Positions 52,362 to 61,195 of a stretch of DNA of 64,000 nucleotides are shown here, piece by piece. How positions within the stretch are numbered: position 1 is the first letter of the stretch; the number at the start of each line of letters is the position of its first letter. A program made the translations under genes and the position numbers. Under the pieces are notes generated by a model, which saw only the letters and a program-made list of their open reading frames with translations, did no database searches and was not told where the DNA came from. This DNA is from PALSA-505 sp963702235 (GTDB taxonomy: Bacteria > Actinomycetota > Actinomycetes > Streptosporangiales > Streptosporangiaceae), in the NCBI GenBank assembly GCA_963702235.1, contig CAVPBZ010000028.1, positions 124,001 to 188,000 of the forward strand, written 5' to 3'.

Positions 52362-53858
52362 TCAGCCGGGCAGCGAGCCGAGGGCGCGGGCCAGCCGGGC
52401 GAGCGTCCGCTCCCGGCCGAGCAACTCGATCGAGTCGAACAACGGCGGCGCAACCCGGCGGCCGGTCACCGCGACATACACCGGGCCGAACGCCTGCCGC
52501 GGCTTCAGCCCCAGGCCATCGATCAGCGCGGCGCGCAGCGCCTCCTGGATCGCGGCTTCCGCCCAGGTGCTCACGCCCTTCAGCGCCGCCTCCGCGGCCT
52601 GCAGGGTCTCCCGGGAGTCCGGTCCGAGGACCTGCTCGGCGTCCTTCGGCTCGACGGCGAAGCCCGGTTCGCCGATGAAGAGGAACGCTAGCAGGTCCAC
52701 CGCCTGGGTCAGCCTTGAGATCCGCGTCTGGATGAGCGGCGCTGCGGCCGCGATGAGGCGGGCCTCCGCCGGACTCGGCGGGTCCGCCACGAGGTGCGCT
52801 CGCTGCAGGAACGGGGTGATCCTGGCGACGAAATCGCCGGGGTCGAGTGCGCGGATCTTGTCACCGTTCATCGCCTCGAGCTTTTTCACGTCGAACTGGG
52901 CCGGGTTCTTGTTGACCCGGGCGAGGTCGAACTCGGCGGCCATCTCGGCCAGCGTGAACGACTCCCTGTCCTCGCCCGGCGACCAGCCGAGCAGCGCCAG
53001 GTAGTTGCAGATCGTCTCCGGCAGGAAGCCCTCGGCCTGGTACCAGTTGACCGAGACCACGCCGTTCCGCTTGGACAGCCGCTGGCCGTTCGGGCCGAGC
53101 ACGTACGGCAGGTGGGCGAAGACGGGGAAGTCGGCCTCGGGCACGCCCATCGCCCGGTAGACCGCGATCTGACGCGGCGTGGACGACAGCAGGTCCTCGC
53201 CGCGCACGACATGCGTGATCTTCATGAGCACGTCGTCAACCGCCACCGCGAGCGTGTAGAGCGGGCTGGCGTCCGCACGGACGATCACGAAGTCGGGCAC
53301 GTGCTCGTGGGCGAACGTCACCTCACCCCGGACGAGATCAGTGAAGGTGGTCTTCCCGTCGGGCATCCGCATCCTGACCACGGGGCGCCTGCCCTCCGCC
53401 TGGTACGCGGCCACCTGGTCCGGGGTCAGCGTCCGGCAGTGCCCGTCGTAGCCGCTCGGGCCGCCGGCCTCCCGCGCGGCCTTGCGCCGCTCCTCGAGTT
53501 CCTCCTGGGTGCAGTAGCAGTAGTAGGCGGCACCGGAGGCCAGGAACCGGGCCGCCCACTCCGCGTACAGGTCCAGCCGCTCGCTCTGCAGGTACGGGCC
53601 GTACGGGCCGCCTGCGCCGGGTCCCTCGTCCCAGTCGAGCCCGAGCCAGCGCAGCGTGTCTATCGCCGAGTCGATGTACTCCTGCCGGACCCGGGTCTGG
53701 TCGGTGTCCTCGATGCGCAGCACGAACGTGCCGCCGGTACGGCGGGCGAACGCCCAGTCGTACAGCGCGGTCCTGACGTTGCCCACGTGCAGGTCGCCGC
53801 TCGGCGACGGGGCGAACCTGACCCGCACCGGGCGGTCGGGCCGGAGGTCATCAGTCAC
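52362..53858 (-). CDS. gltX: Glutamyl-tRNA synthetase
   Basis: 498-residue class I synthetase. HIGH-like motif PSPSGDLHVGN at residues 17-27, RIEDTDQTR, VVRGEDLLSSTPRQ and KMSKS-like RLSKRNG are present. In actinobacteria the enzyme is usually non-discriminating: it charges both tRNA-Glu and tRNA-Gln, and GatCAB then amidates the latter. Both of those tRNA genes lie directly downstream on the same strand. It overlaps the FAH-family gene by 8 nt. Confidence 0.97.
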   Translation of the reverse strand: MTDDLRPDRPVRVRFAPSPSGDLHVGNVRTALYDWAFARRTGGTFVLRIEDTDQTRVRQEYIDSAIDTLRWLGLDWDEGPGAGGPYGPYLQSERLDLYAEWAARFLASGAAYYCYCTQEELEERRKAAREAGGPSGYDGHCRTLTPDQVAAYQAEGRRPVVRMRMPDGKTTFTDLVRGEVTFAHEHVPDFVIVRADASPLYTLAVAVDDVLMKITHVVRGEDLLSSTPRQIAVYRAMGVPEADFPVFAHLPYVLGPNGQRLSKRNGVVSVNWYQAEGFLPETICNYLALLGWSPGEDRESFTLAEMAAEFDLARVNKNPAQFDVKKLEAMNGDKIRALDPGDFVARITPFLQRAHLVADPPSPAEARLIAAAAPLIQTRISRLTQAVDLLAFLFIGEPGFAVEPKDAEQVLGPDSRETLQAAEAALKGVSTWAEAAIQEALRAALIDGLGLKPRQAFGPVYVAVTGRRVAPPLFDSIELLGRERTLARLARALGSLPG

Positions 53859-54657
53859 GCGCTACCACCCTGTTGGTCAGGGTGCCGATGCCCTCGATGG
53901 TCACCGACACCTCGTCGCCGTCGGTCAGCGGGCCTGCCCCCGGCGGTGTCCCGGTGAGCAGCACGTCGCCGGGCAGCAGCGTCATCACCTGGCTGACGTA
54001 GGCGATCAGGGCGGCCACGCCGTAGTGCAGCTGCGACGTCCGGGCCCGCTGCCTGACCTCGCCGTTCACCAGCGTGACCAGCTCGGCGTCGGCAGGGTCC
54101 GCGGCCGTCTCGATCCAGGGACCGAGCGGGCAGAACGTGTCGAAACCCTTGGCCCGGGTCCACTGGCCGTCCCGCTCCTGCAGGTCACGGGCGGTCACGT
54201 CGTTGGCGCACGCGTAGCCGAAGATGACCTCAGGCGCCCGGTGCACCGGCACCTCCCGGCACAGCCTGCCGATGATGACCGCCAGCTCGCCCTCGTGCTC
54301 GACCCGCTCGGTGAGCTTCACCGGGTAGGCGATCGGGTCCTGCGGGCCCGCCACCGAGGTGGACGGCTTGAGGAACAGCACGGGCTCGGCCGGCCCCGGC
54401 CCGGCGCTGGTGTCGGGATCCCCCGGGTAATTGCCGTCCACCGCGATCACCTTGCTCGGCAGCACCGGCGCGAGCAGCCTGACCTCGGCGACCGGGTAGC
54501 GCGCGCCAGTCAGGCGCAGGCTGCCCGGATCAGCCCCGAACGGATGCCCGTGCAGCTCGGATATCACCGCGCCCTGGCCGCCGGACGCACCATTGCCCTG
54601 ATCCTCGACGATGCCGTAGGCGACCTCGCCGCCGCTGGCAAACCTCGCGATACGCAC
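53851..54657 (-). CDS. Fumarylacetoacetate hydrolase family protein
   Basis: FAH-fold hydrolase of about 268 residues. Metal-binding and family motifs: FLKPSTSVAGPQDPI, VEHEGELAVIIGR, YACANDVTARDLQERDGQWTRAKGFDTFCPLGPW, and GDVLLTGTPPGAG. GTG 54657 chosen as the homologous start (MRIARF) with GAGGG upstream; a longer start at 54693 is possible. It is upstream of and overlaps gltX, a common actinobacterial arrangement. Probable acylpyruvase-type activity; substrate not established. Confidence 0.9.
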   Translation of the reverse strand: MRIARFASGGEVAYGIVEDQGNGASGGQGAVISELHGHPFGADPGSLRLTGARYPVAEVRLLAPVLPSKVIAVDGNYPGDPDTSAGPGPAEPVLFLKPSTSVAGPQDPIAYPVKLTERVEHEGELAVIIGRLCREVPVHRAPEVIFGYACANDVTARDLQERDGQWTRAKGFDTFCPLGPWIETAADPADAELVTLVNGEVRQRARTSQLHYGVAALIAYVSQVMTLLPGDVLLTGTPPGAGPLTDGDEVSVTIEGIGTLTNRVVARD

Positions 54658-54798
54658 GTCACCCTCGCAACCTGCAGACCTAACGGTTAGCACTGCCAGG
54701 TTACTGAAGGCAGTTCAACGCCTCGGACGCTGCCACCCCCGCGCGCGCCGCGGCAACCCGGCGGGTTCAGAGCTCAGCGAGGACCAGAGGGGCACTCG

Positions 54799-55044
54799 CT
54801 ACTGCAGGTAGCCCTCCACCTCTTGCGGCGGACGCGGTGCCGCCTCATCGGGGCTCTCGCCGAACTCCTTGCGCGCGCGGCGCTGGCGGAGCAGGTCCCA
54901 GCACTGGTCGAGCGCCTCCTCCACCTGGCGCAGCTGCTGCTGCTCGGCGCCGGCGGACAGCTCGCCCTCCGCCACTTTCTCGCGGAGCTCGTGCTCGGTC
55001 CGTATCAGCTCGTCGATCTGCGCGAGGATCTGCTTGTCGTCCAT
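54799..55044 (-). CDS. DUF2630 family protein
   Basis: 81-residue helical protein, MDDKQILAQIDELIRTEHEL, then a Glu/Gln-rich helix and LDQCWDLLRQRRARKEFG. This matches actinobacterial DUF2630. ATG 55044 is the homologous start. Function unknown. It is divergent from the oxidoreductase at 55063 with only 18 bp between start codons, so both may be transcribed as leaderless mRNAs. Confidence 0.88.
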   Translation of the reverse strand: MDDKQILAQIDELIRTEHELREKVAEGELSAGAEQQQLRQVEEALDQCWDLLRQRRARKEFGESPDEAAPRPPQEVEGYLQ

Positions 55045-55062
55045 GTCCCCTACCGTACGAGT

Positions 55063-56622
55063 ATGACGACCGAGACTCCCATCCACCCGTCCCGCTTTGA
55101 CGCAGTCGTGGTCGGCGGCGGCCACAACGGGCTGACCGCGGCGGCCTACCTGGCCCGGGCCGGCCGGTCGGTGCTCGTGCTGGAACGCCAGCCCGAGGTG
55201 GGCGGCGCGGCCGTCTCTACCGCGCCGTTTCCCGGGGTGAACGTCCGGCTGTCCAGGTACTCCTACCTGGTGAGCCTGTTCCCGTCGAGCATCATCGAAG
55301 AACTGGACCTGCCCATCGAGCTGCGGCCGCGGCGGATCGGGTCATACACCCCCGTGGCCGACGGCGGCCTGCTAGTGGACAATACCGACCCGGTCAGGAC
55401 CGCTGCGTCCTTCGCGGCCGTGACCGGCGGGAACGCCGACTGGCACGCCTGGGAGCGGCTGCGGGCCATGACCGGGCTGCTGGCCGGGCGGATCGCGCCC
55501 ACGTTGACCGAGCCGCTGCTCAGCCGGGCCGAGATGAGCGAGGCCGTCGGGGACAGCGCGGCCTGGGAAATGATCACCAAGCGGCCGCTCGGCGAGACGC
55601 TGGAGGAGGAGTTCGGCTCCGACACCGTCCGCGGCGTGGTGCTGACCGACGCCGTGGTCGGCACGTTCGCCCGGGCCACCGAGCCCAGCCTGCTGCAAAA
55701 CCGCTGCTACCTCTATCACGTGATCGGCAACGGCACCGGCGCGTGGAACGTCCCGGTGGGCGGGATGGGAGCGGTGACGTCCGCGCTCGCCGCGGCGGCG
55801 CGCGCCGCCGGCGCCGGGATCCGGACCGGCGCCGAGGTGACGGGCATCGACCCCGGCGGCGTCGTCACCGTCCGCGAGGGCGACAACGAGTACGAGGTGG
55901 GCGCGGGCCACATCCTGGCCAACGTCGCCCCGGTCACCCTCGACCGGCTGCTCGGCGGGCCCGGCACGGCCGTCACCGAGGGGTCCCAGCTGAAGGTCAA
56001 CATGGTGCTGTCCCGGCTGCCGCGGCTGCGCGACGGCTCCGTCGCGCCCGCCGACGCGTTCTGCGGCACGTTCCATGTCAACGAGGGCTATGCGGCCCTC
56101 GACGCCGCCTACGACCAGGCCGCGCGGGGCGAGATCCCCGCGCTGGCGCCGTGCGAGGCCTACTGCCATTCCCTCACCGACGGCTCGATCCTGGGCCCGG
56201 ACCTGCGCGCCTCCGGCGGCCACACGCTCAGCGTGTTCGGGCTGCACATGCCGGCCTCGCTGTTCCGCGCTGACCCGGCTGCCGCCAGGGACAGCGCACT
56301 GCAGTTGACGCTGCGGTCGATCAACGCGGTGCTCGCCGAGCCGATCGAGGACTGCCTGCTGCACGACCGCGACGGACGGCCGTGCCTGGAGGTCAAAACC
56401 CCGGCCGACCTAGAAGCGGATGCCCACCTGCCGGGCGGGCACATCTTCCACGGCGACCTGTCCTGGCCGTTCGCCGAGGACCCGGAGGATGCCGGGCGCT
56501 GGGGCGTGGAGACCCGTCACCCGCGCATCCTGATCTGCGGCGCCGGCGCCCGCCGCGGCGGCGGCGTCAGCGGCATCGGCGGCCAGAACGCCGCGATGGC
56601 GGTACTGCGCGGCCCGGCCTGA
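55063..56622 (+). CDS. FAD-dependent oxidoreductase, phytoene-desaturase (PYROXD2) type
   Basis: 519 residues. FAD-binding AVVVGGGHNGLTAAAYLARAGRSVLVLE, GGAAVSTAPFPG, substrate region NVPVGGMGAVTSALAAAARAAGAGIRTGAEV and C-terminal ILICGAGARRGGGVSGIGGQNAA. These large desaturase-like enzymes are frequent in actinobacteria; no carotenoid genes are nearby, so a carotenoid role is unsupported. Ends 16 nt before convergent cimA. Confidence 0.88.
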   Translation: MTTETPIHPSRFDAVVVGGGHNGLTAAAYLARAGRSVLVLERQPEVGGAAVSTAPFPGVNVRLSRYSYLVSLFPSSIIEELDLPIELRPRRIGSYTPVADGGLLVDNTDPVRTAASFAAVTGGNADWHAWERLRAMTGLLAGRIAPTLTEPLLSRAEMSEAVGDSAAWEMITKRPLGETLEEEFGSDTVRGVVLTDAVVGTFARATEPSLLQNRCYLYHVIGNGTGAWNVPVGGMGAVTSALAAAARAAGAGIRTGAEVTGIDPGGVVTVREGDNEYEVGAGHILANVAPVTLDRLLGGPGTAVTEGSQLKVNMVLSRLPRLRDGSVAPADAFCGTFHVNEGYAALDAAYDQAARGEIPALAPCEAYCHSLTDGSILGPDLRASGGHTLSVFGLHMPASLFRADPAAARDSALQLTLRSINAVLAEPIEDCLLHDRDGRPCLEVKTPADLEADAHLPGGHIFHGDLSWPFAEDPEDAGRWGVETRHPRILICGAGARRGGGVSGIGGQNAAMAVLRGPA

Positions 56623-56638
56623 GCCCGCAGCGCCGGAG

Positions 56639-58237
56639 TTACCCCTCGTCGCCCGGCTGGTAGCCGGCCCGGAGCAGGCAGAACGTCACGGCTTCGGCCA
56701 GCGCCTGCCAGGAGGCGGCGATGATGTTCTCGTGCACCCCGACCGTGCTCCAGTCGCCGTCCGACCCGTCGCCTGAGGTAATGAGGACCCGGGTCACCGC
56801 GCCCGTTCCGTGCGAGCCCTCCAGGATCCGGACCTTGTAGTCCACCAGCTCGAGGCTGGCCAGCTCCGGGTAGATCTGGCCGAGCGCCATCCGCAGCGCG
56901 GTGTCGAGCGCGTTCACCGGCCCGTTGCCCTCGCCAGTGGCGATGATCCGCTCCCCCTTGGCGGTGAGCTTGACGGTGGCCTCGCTGACCAGCTCGCCGC
57001 CCGGCCGCTGCTCCACGATGACCCGCCACGACTCCACCGCGAAGTGCCGCAGCTCGCGGCCGGCCAGCTCGTCCCGCAGCAGCAGCTCGAACGACGCGTC
57101 GGCGGCCTCGAAGGTGTACCCGCGGGCCTCGAGCTCCTTGACCCGGTCCACCACGCGGCCGGCGGCGGCGCGGTCGCCGGACAGGTCGTAGCCGAGCTGG
57201 GCGCCCTTGATCTCCACCGACGCCCGGCCGGCCATGTCCGAGACCAGCATCCGCATGTCGTTGCCGACCAGCGCGGGGTCGACGTGCTGGTAGAGCATAG
57301 GGTCCACCTTCACCGCCGAAGCGTGCAGCCCCGCCTTGTGCGCGAACGCGGAGAACCCCACGTACGGCTGGTGCGTGGCCGGCGCGACGTTGGTGACCTC
57401 GCTGATGGCGTGCGCGATCCGGCTCATCTCAGGCAGGCAGCCGTCCGGCAGCACCTGCCTGCCCTGCTTCAGCTGCAGCCCGGCCACCACGCTGAACAGG
57501 TTCGCGTTGCCAGCCCGCTCGCCGTAGCCGTTCGCGGTGCCCTGGACGTGGCTCACGCCCGCGTCCACGGCCGCCAGCGTGTTGGCCACCCCGCAGGCGG
57601 TGTCGTCATGGCAGTGAATACCCAGCCTCGTGCCCGTTCGGGAAAATACCTCGTTGACGACGTCAGCGAGCTGGCCCGGGAGCATGCCGCCATTGGTGTC
57701 ACACAGCGTCACCACATCGGCGCCCGCCTCGGCGGCGGCGCGCACCACCTCGAGGGCGTAGCCGGGGTCCGACAGGTACCCGTCGAAGAAGTGCTCAGCG
57801 TCCAGGAAAACTCTCTTTCCTTCCGAACGGAGGTGGGCCACGGTGTCACTGACCATCGCGAGGTTCTCCTCGAGGGTCGTGCGCAGGGCCAGCCGGACGT
57901 GCCGGTCGTGACTCTTGGCGACAAGGGTCACGACCGGCGCACCCGACTCGCGCAGAGCGGCGACCTGAGGGTCATCGGCCGCCTTCGCACCGGGCCGGCG
58001 GGTCGCGCCGAACGCGGCGAGCTGCGCATGCTTGAGTTCCAGCTCAGTGGTGGCGAGCCGGAAGAACTCGGTGTCCCTGGGGATGGCGCCCGGCCATCCG
58101 CCCTCGATGAAGCCGACCCCGAACTCGTCCAGCCTGGCGGCGATGGCCAGCTTGTCGGCGACCGTGAGGTGCAGGCCCTCCTGCTGGGCGCCGTCGCGCA
58201 GCGTGGTGTCGTAGACGTGGAACGAGTCGTCGGGCAT
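56639..58237 (-). CDS. cimA: Citramalate synthase
   Basis: DRE-TIM metallolyase forming (R)-citramalate from pyruvate and acetyl-CoA, the threonine-independent route to isoleucine. HVYDTTLRDGAQQEGLHLTV at the N-terminus, LGIHCHDDTACGVANTLAAVDAGVSHVQGTANGYGERAGNANL, and a C-terminal LeuA dimer/regulatory domain. 532 residues, typical for CimA rather than LeuA. ATG 58237 lies 54 nt after an attenuator hairpin with a leader peptide rich in Leu, Ile and Val. Confidence 0.9.
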   Translation of the reverse strand: MPDDSFHVYDTTLRDGAQQEGLHLTVADKLAIAARLDEFGVGFIEGGWPGAIPRDTEFFRLATTELELKHAQLAAFGATRRPGAKAADDPQVAALRESGAPVVTLVAKSHDRHVRLALRTTLEENLAMVSDTVAHLRSEGKRVFLDAEHFFDGYLSDPGYALEVVRAAAEAGADVVTLCDTNGGMLPGQLADVVNEVFSRTGTRLGIHCHDDTACGVANTLAAVDAGVSHVQGTANGYGERAGNANLFSVVAGLQLKQGRQVLPDGCLPEMSRIAHAISEVTNVAPATHQPYVGFSAFAHKAGLHASAVKVDPMLYQHVDPALVGNDMRMLVSDMAGRASVEIKGAQLGYDLSGDRAAAGRVVDRVKELEARGYTFEAADASFELLLRDELAGRELRHFAVESWRVIVEQRPGGELVSEATVKLTAKGERIIATGEGNGPVNALDTALRMALGQIYPELASLELVDYKVRILEGSHGTGAVTRVLITSGDGSDGDWSTVGVHENIIAASWQALAEAVTFCLLRAGYQPGDEG

Positions 58238-58291
58238 CGGGTTTCCGTTCGGTTGTTGGGCTGACCTGTCCCGGCAAAGGCCCCGGCAAAG

Positions 58292-58322
58292 CAAAAGACC
58301 CCTCGCGGCATGCGAGAGGTCT
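58292..58322 (-). terminator. Attenuator hairpin in the cimA leader
   Basis: On the minus strand, GACC-CTCGC around ATGCC with GCGAG-GGTC forms a strong stem followed by TTTTGCTTT. It precedes cimA, so it acts as an intrinsic terminator in the leader. Upstream, GCGCGTCGGC in the leader peptide can pair with GCCGACGCGC just before the hairpin, the standard pause/attenuation geometry. Confidence 0.8.
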
Positions 58323-58353
58323 GCGCGTCGGCGGGTCCGGCCTAGGACCGGTT

Positions 58354-58398
58354 TTATCTGCCGACGCGCCTGCCGATAATAAGCCGGCCGGACGTCAT
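58354..58398 (-). CDS. Leader peptide of the cimA attenuator
   Basis: ATG at 58398 encodes 14 residues, MTSGRLIIGRRVGR. Adjacent Leu-Ile-Ile codons plus a Val are the regulatory codons expected for branched-chain control, and the M-x-x-R-x-L-I-G-R-R-V-G layout resembles known actinobacterial ilvB leader peptides. It overlaps one arm of the mutually exclusive leader stems. Expression is inferred. Confidence 0.75.
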   Translation of the reverse strand: MTSGRLIIGRRVGR

Positions 58399-58511
58399 GG
58401 CAGCAGCCTGGCACACCGCACGCCTGATGACCACATTGATCTCAGCATGTGAAATCCGTGCGCCGACCGGGTGGCGGTGCGTCTCAGGCTCGTGCTCGTT
58501 GCGACCGCCGG

Positions 58512-59627
58512 TCAGCACACCTTGTGCATCCAGCCGTACGGGTCGGGGCGGCGGCCGTACTGGATGCCGAGCAGCTCCTCGCGCAGCCTGAGGGTGACCG
58601 GGCCTGGCTCGCCGTTGCCGATCGTCCAGCCGCCGCTGGTCCCCTTGACCTGCCCGATCGGGGAGATGGCGGCGGCGGTGCCGCAGGCGAACACCTCGGT
58701 GATCGCGCCCGACGCGCAGCCGTCCCGCCACTCCTCCACCGAGATCCGGCCCTCCGCGGCCGGGATCGCGAGGTCGGGCGCGAGCTTGAGTATCGAGTCC
58801 CTGGTGACGCCGGCCAGGATGGTGCCGCCGGTCAGGGCGGGGGTCACGATTCTCGCCTGCGGCCCGGAGCCGTACACGAAGAACATGTTCATCCCGCCCA
58901 TTTCCTCGACCCAGCTCCGCTCGCCCGCATCCAGCCAGACCACCTGGTCGCAGCCGTGCTCCAGGGCCTCCTGCTGGCCAATGAACCCGCCGGCGTAGTT
59001 GCCGCCGCACTTGGTCGCGCCGGTGCCGCCGGGAGCGGCGCGGATGTAGTCCTCGGACAGCCAGACCGACACCGGCTTGATGCCGCCCGAGAAGTACGCG
59101 CCAGCCGGCGAGGCGATGATCATGAACTGGCAGGCCTGCGAGGGCTTGCTGATGCCGATCGCCCGCTCCGTCGCGATCATGAATGGCCGCAGGTACAGGC
59201 TGTGGTCCGCGGCAGCGGGCACCCAGTCACGGTCCTGGGTGACGAGCAGTTCGATGGCGCGGACGAAGGTGTCCTCGGGCAGTTCCGGCATGACCAGCCG
59301 CCGCGCCGACCCGTTGAACCTGGCCGCATTCGCCCACGGCCGGAACGCCGCCACCGACCCGTCCGCCTGCCGGTACGCCTTCAGCCCCTCGAAGAACTCC
59401 TGCGCGTAGTGGAAGACTGCGGTCGCCGGATCCAGGGTCAGCGGGCCGTACGGCTCGAGCCGGGCGCCGTGCCAGCCGCCGCCGGCCGTCCACCGGATGC
59501 TGATCATGTGATCGGTGAACACCTGGCCGAATACCGGCGCCACCAGCATCGGGTCCCGGTCCGCCGCCGGCACCGGGCGCGGCGAGGGCTGGATGTCAAA
59601 AGTGAGCTCGGTCGTGCTGCTGGCCAT
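58512..59627 (-). CDS. ilvE: Branched-chain amino acid aminotransferase
   Basis: 371-residue fold-type IV PLP enzyme. The N-terminal FHYAQEFFEGLKAYRQADGS, PLP-lysine GATKCGGNYAGGFIGQQEA and C-terminal EVFACGTAAAISPIG are diagnostic of IlvE. ATG 59627 is chosen with GGAAGGA upstream; nine further residues are possible. It lies between leuB and the cimA leader on the same strand; cimA transcription could also start in this interval. Confidence 0.95.
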   Translation of the reverse strand: MASSTTELTFDIQPSPRPVPAADRDPMLVAPVFGQVFTDHMISIRWTAGGGWHGARLEPYGPLTLDPATAVFHYAQEFFEGLKAYRQADGSVAAFRPWANAARFNGSARRLVMPELPEDTFVRAIELLVTQDRDWVPAAADHSLYLRPFMIATERAIGISKPSQACQFMIIASPAGAYFSGGIKPVSVWLSEDYIRAAPGGTGATKCGGNYAGGFIGQQEALEHGCDQVVWLDAGERSWVEEMGGMNMFFVYGSGPQARIVTPALTGGTILAGVTRDSILKLAPDLAIPAAEGRISVEEWRDGCASGAITEVFACGTAAAISPIGQVKGTSGGWTIGNGEPGPVTLRLREELLGIQYGRRPDPYGWMHKVC

Positions 59628-59688
59628 CAGCGATCCTTCCGTCAGTTCTCCCATCTTGCCTTCTGCCGGGACCCTGACGGGAACCCGG

Positions 59689-60742
59689 CTAGCCGGCTAC
59701 TCGCTCCGCGATGTCGTCGCCGGCTTCCCAGGTTGAACCGGGGCACCCAGGCGCCCTGGCGCTCCAGCAGGTCCTCCGCCACCGCCTGCTCGATGCGGGC
59801 GGCCTCGGCGTCCAGGCCGAGATGCTGGCAGAGCAGGGCGGCGGACAGGATCGCGGCCGTGGGGTCGGCCTTGTGCCGCCCGGCGATGTCCGGCGCACTG
59901 CCGTGCACCGGCTCGAACATGCTCGGCGCCGTGTGCTCGGGGTTGATGTTGGCGCTGGCCGCGAGCCCGATGCCGCCGGCCACCGCGGCACCGAGGTCGG
60001 TGAGGATGTCACCGAACAGGTTGTCGGTCACGATCACGTCGAACCGCTCGGGGTCGGAGACAAAGTACATCGAGGCGGCGTCGATGTGGCAGTAGTCCAC
60101 GGCCACCTCGCCGAACTCCGCGGCGGTCTGCTGCACGATCCGCTGCCACAGGTCGCCCGCGTACGTGAGCACGTTCGTCTTGTGCACGAGGGTCAGCTTC
60201 TTGCGCGGCCGCTGCGCCGCCCGCTCGAACGCGTACCGGACCACCCGGCTGACCCCGAACGCGGTGTTGATGCTCTCCTGGGTGGCGATCTCGCCGGGCG
60301 TGCCGCGGCGCATGACCCCGCCGGCGCCGGTGTAGGGACCTTCGGTGCCCTCCCGCACCACCACCATGTCGAGCGACCCGGGGCTGACGTTCGCCAGCGG
60401 AGTGGCCACGCCGGGGTAGAGCCGGACCGGGCGCAGGTTGACGTACTGGTCAAGCTCGAAGCGCAGCCGCAGCAGCAGCCCGCGCTCCAGCACGCCGCTC
60501 GGCACGCTGGGGTCGCCCACCGCGCCCAGCAGGATCGCGTCGTGCTCGCGCAACTCGTCGAGCACGGAGTCGGGGAGCACCTCGCCGGTGGCGTGCCAGC
60601 GCGTCGCGCCGAGGTCGTAGGCCGTCTCCTCGACCACGACCGCGGGCGCCGCCGCGCGCAGGACCTTGAGGGCCTCCGCCACGACTTCCGGTCCTATCCC
60701 GTCGCCACCGATGACGGCGAGCCTGATGCTGCGTTCAGCCAT
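59689..60742 (-). CDS. leuB: 3-isopropylmalate dehydrogenase (one frameshift)
   Basis: Oxidises isopropylmalate in leucine synthesis. LAVIGGDGIGPEVVAEALKV, REGTEGPYTG, LVHKTNVLTYAGDLW, DAASMYFV and NLFGDILTDLGAAVAGGIG are present. The last 16 residues (STWEAGDDIAERVAG, stop at 59689) are in another frame: one extra base near 59736 (GGTTGAACC for GGTTGACC). With it removed the protein has about 350 residues, the normal length; without it the frame runs into non-homologous sequence ending at 59642. Confidence 0.93.
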
Positions 60743-60789
60743 GTCGGAACCCTACCGGGGTTGCGGGCTCGCCGGCCCGCAGTGCGGGC

Positions 60790-60981
60790 TCATGCCGTCC
60801 GGCCCGGGGTCGCGTCGCCCCCGTTGTCGCGGCGGTCCAGAGCCACCTGGACGGCGCGGGCGGCACGCTCGTGTGGGGAGGGCGTGGCGGGCGCGGCCGG
60901 CGCGGGCTTGTCCGCTGGCCTGGCGTCAGCCTGCTCGTCTGCGGGGCTTGCGGGCTGATCCCACGAGTACATGTCGTACAC
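60790..60981 (-). CDS. Conserved small actinobacterial protein
   Basis: 63 residues, MYDMYSWDQPASPADEQADA and a C-terminal RAARAVQVALDRRDNGGDA. I recall short proteins with this MYDMY...ALDRRDNGG pattern near leuB in Streptomyces; function unknown. GTG 60981 follows AGGAGA at seven bases. Low-complexity Ala/Pro middle. Confidence 0.65.
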   Translation of the reverse strand: MYDMYSWDQPASPADEQADARPADKPAPAAPATPSPHERAARAVQVALDRRDNGGDATPGRTA

Positions 60982-61042
60982 GGTGCTGTCTCCTGATGCG
61001 GGCGGTCAGTTCCTGACGGGCGTTACCGGCCAGCGCGTTCAC

Positions 61043-61085
61043 CCGTAGCGGGAGGCTGGCCTGCCCTGATCAGGCCCCGCTACGG
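61043..61085 (-). terminator. Hairpin downstream of the SDR gene
   Basis: CCGTAGCGGG (61043-61052) pairs exactly with CCCGCTACGG (61076-61085), with an inner GCCTG/CAGGC stem. Located 110 nt after the SDR stop on the minus strand; probably ends the hydrolase-SDR transcript. Confidence 0.6.
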
Positions 61086-61195
61086 CTGCTAAGGATGAAT
61101 ACGTAGCACCGCATGTCGTCACCAACGATACCGCGCGGTAACCAGGCTGGCCACCTGCCGGCACGCCTATCTCATGATGTGAGACGCGGCGCGGG

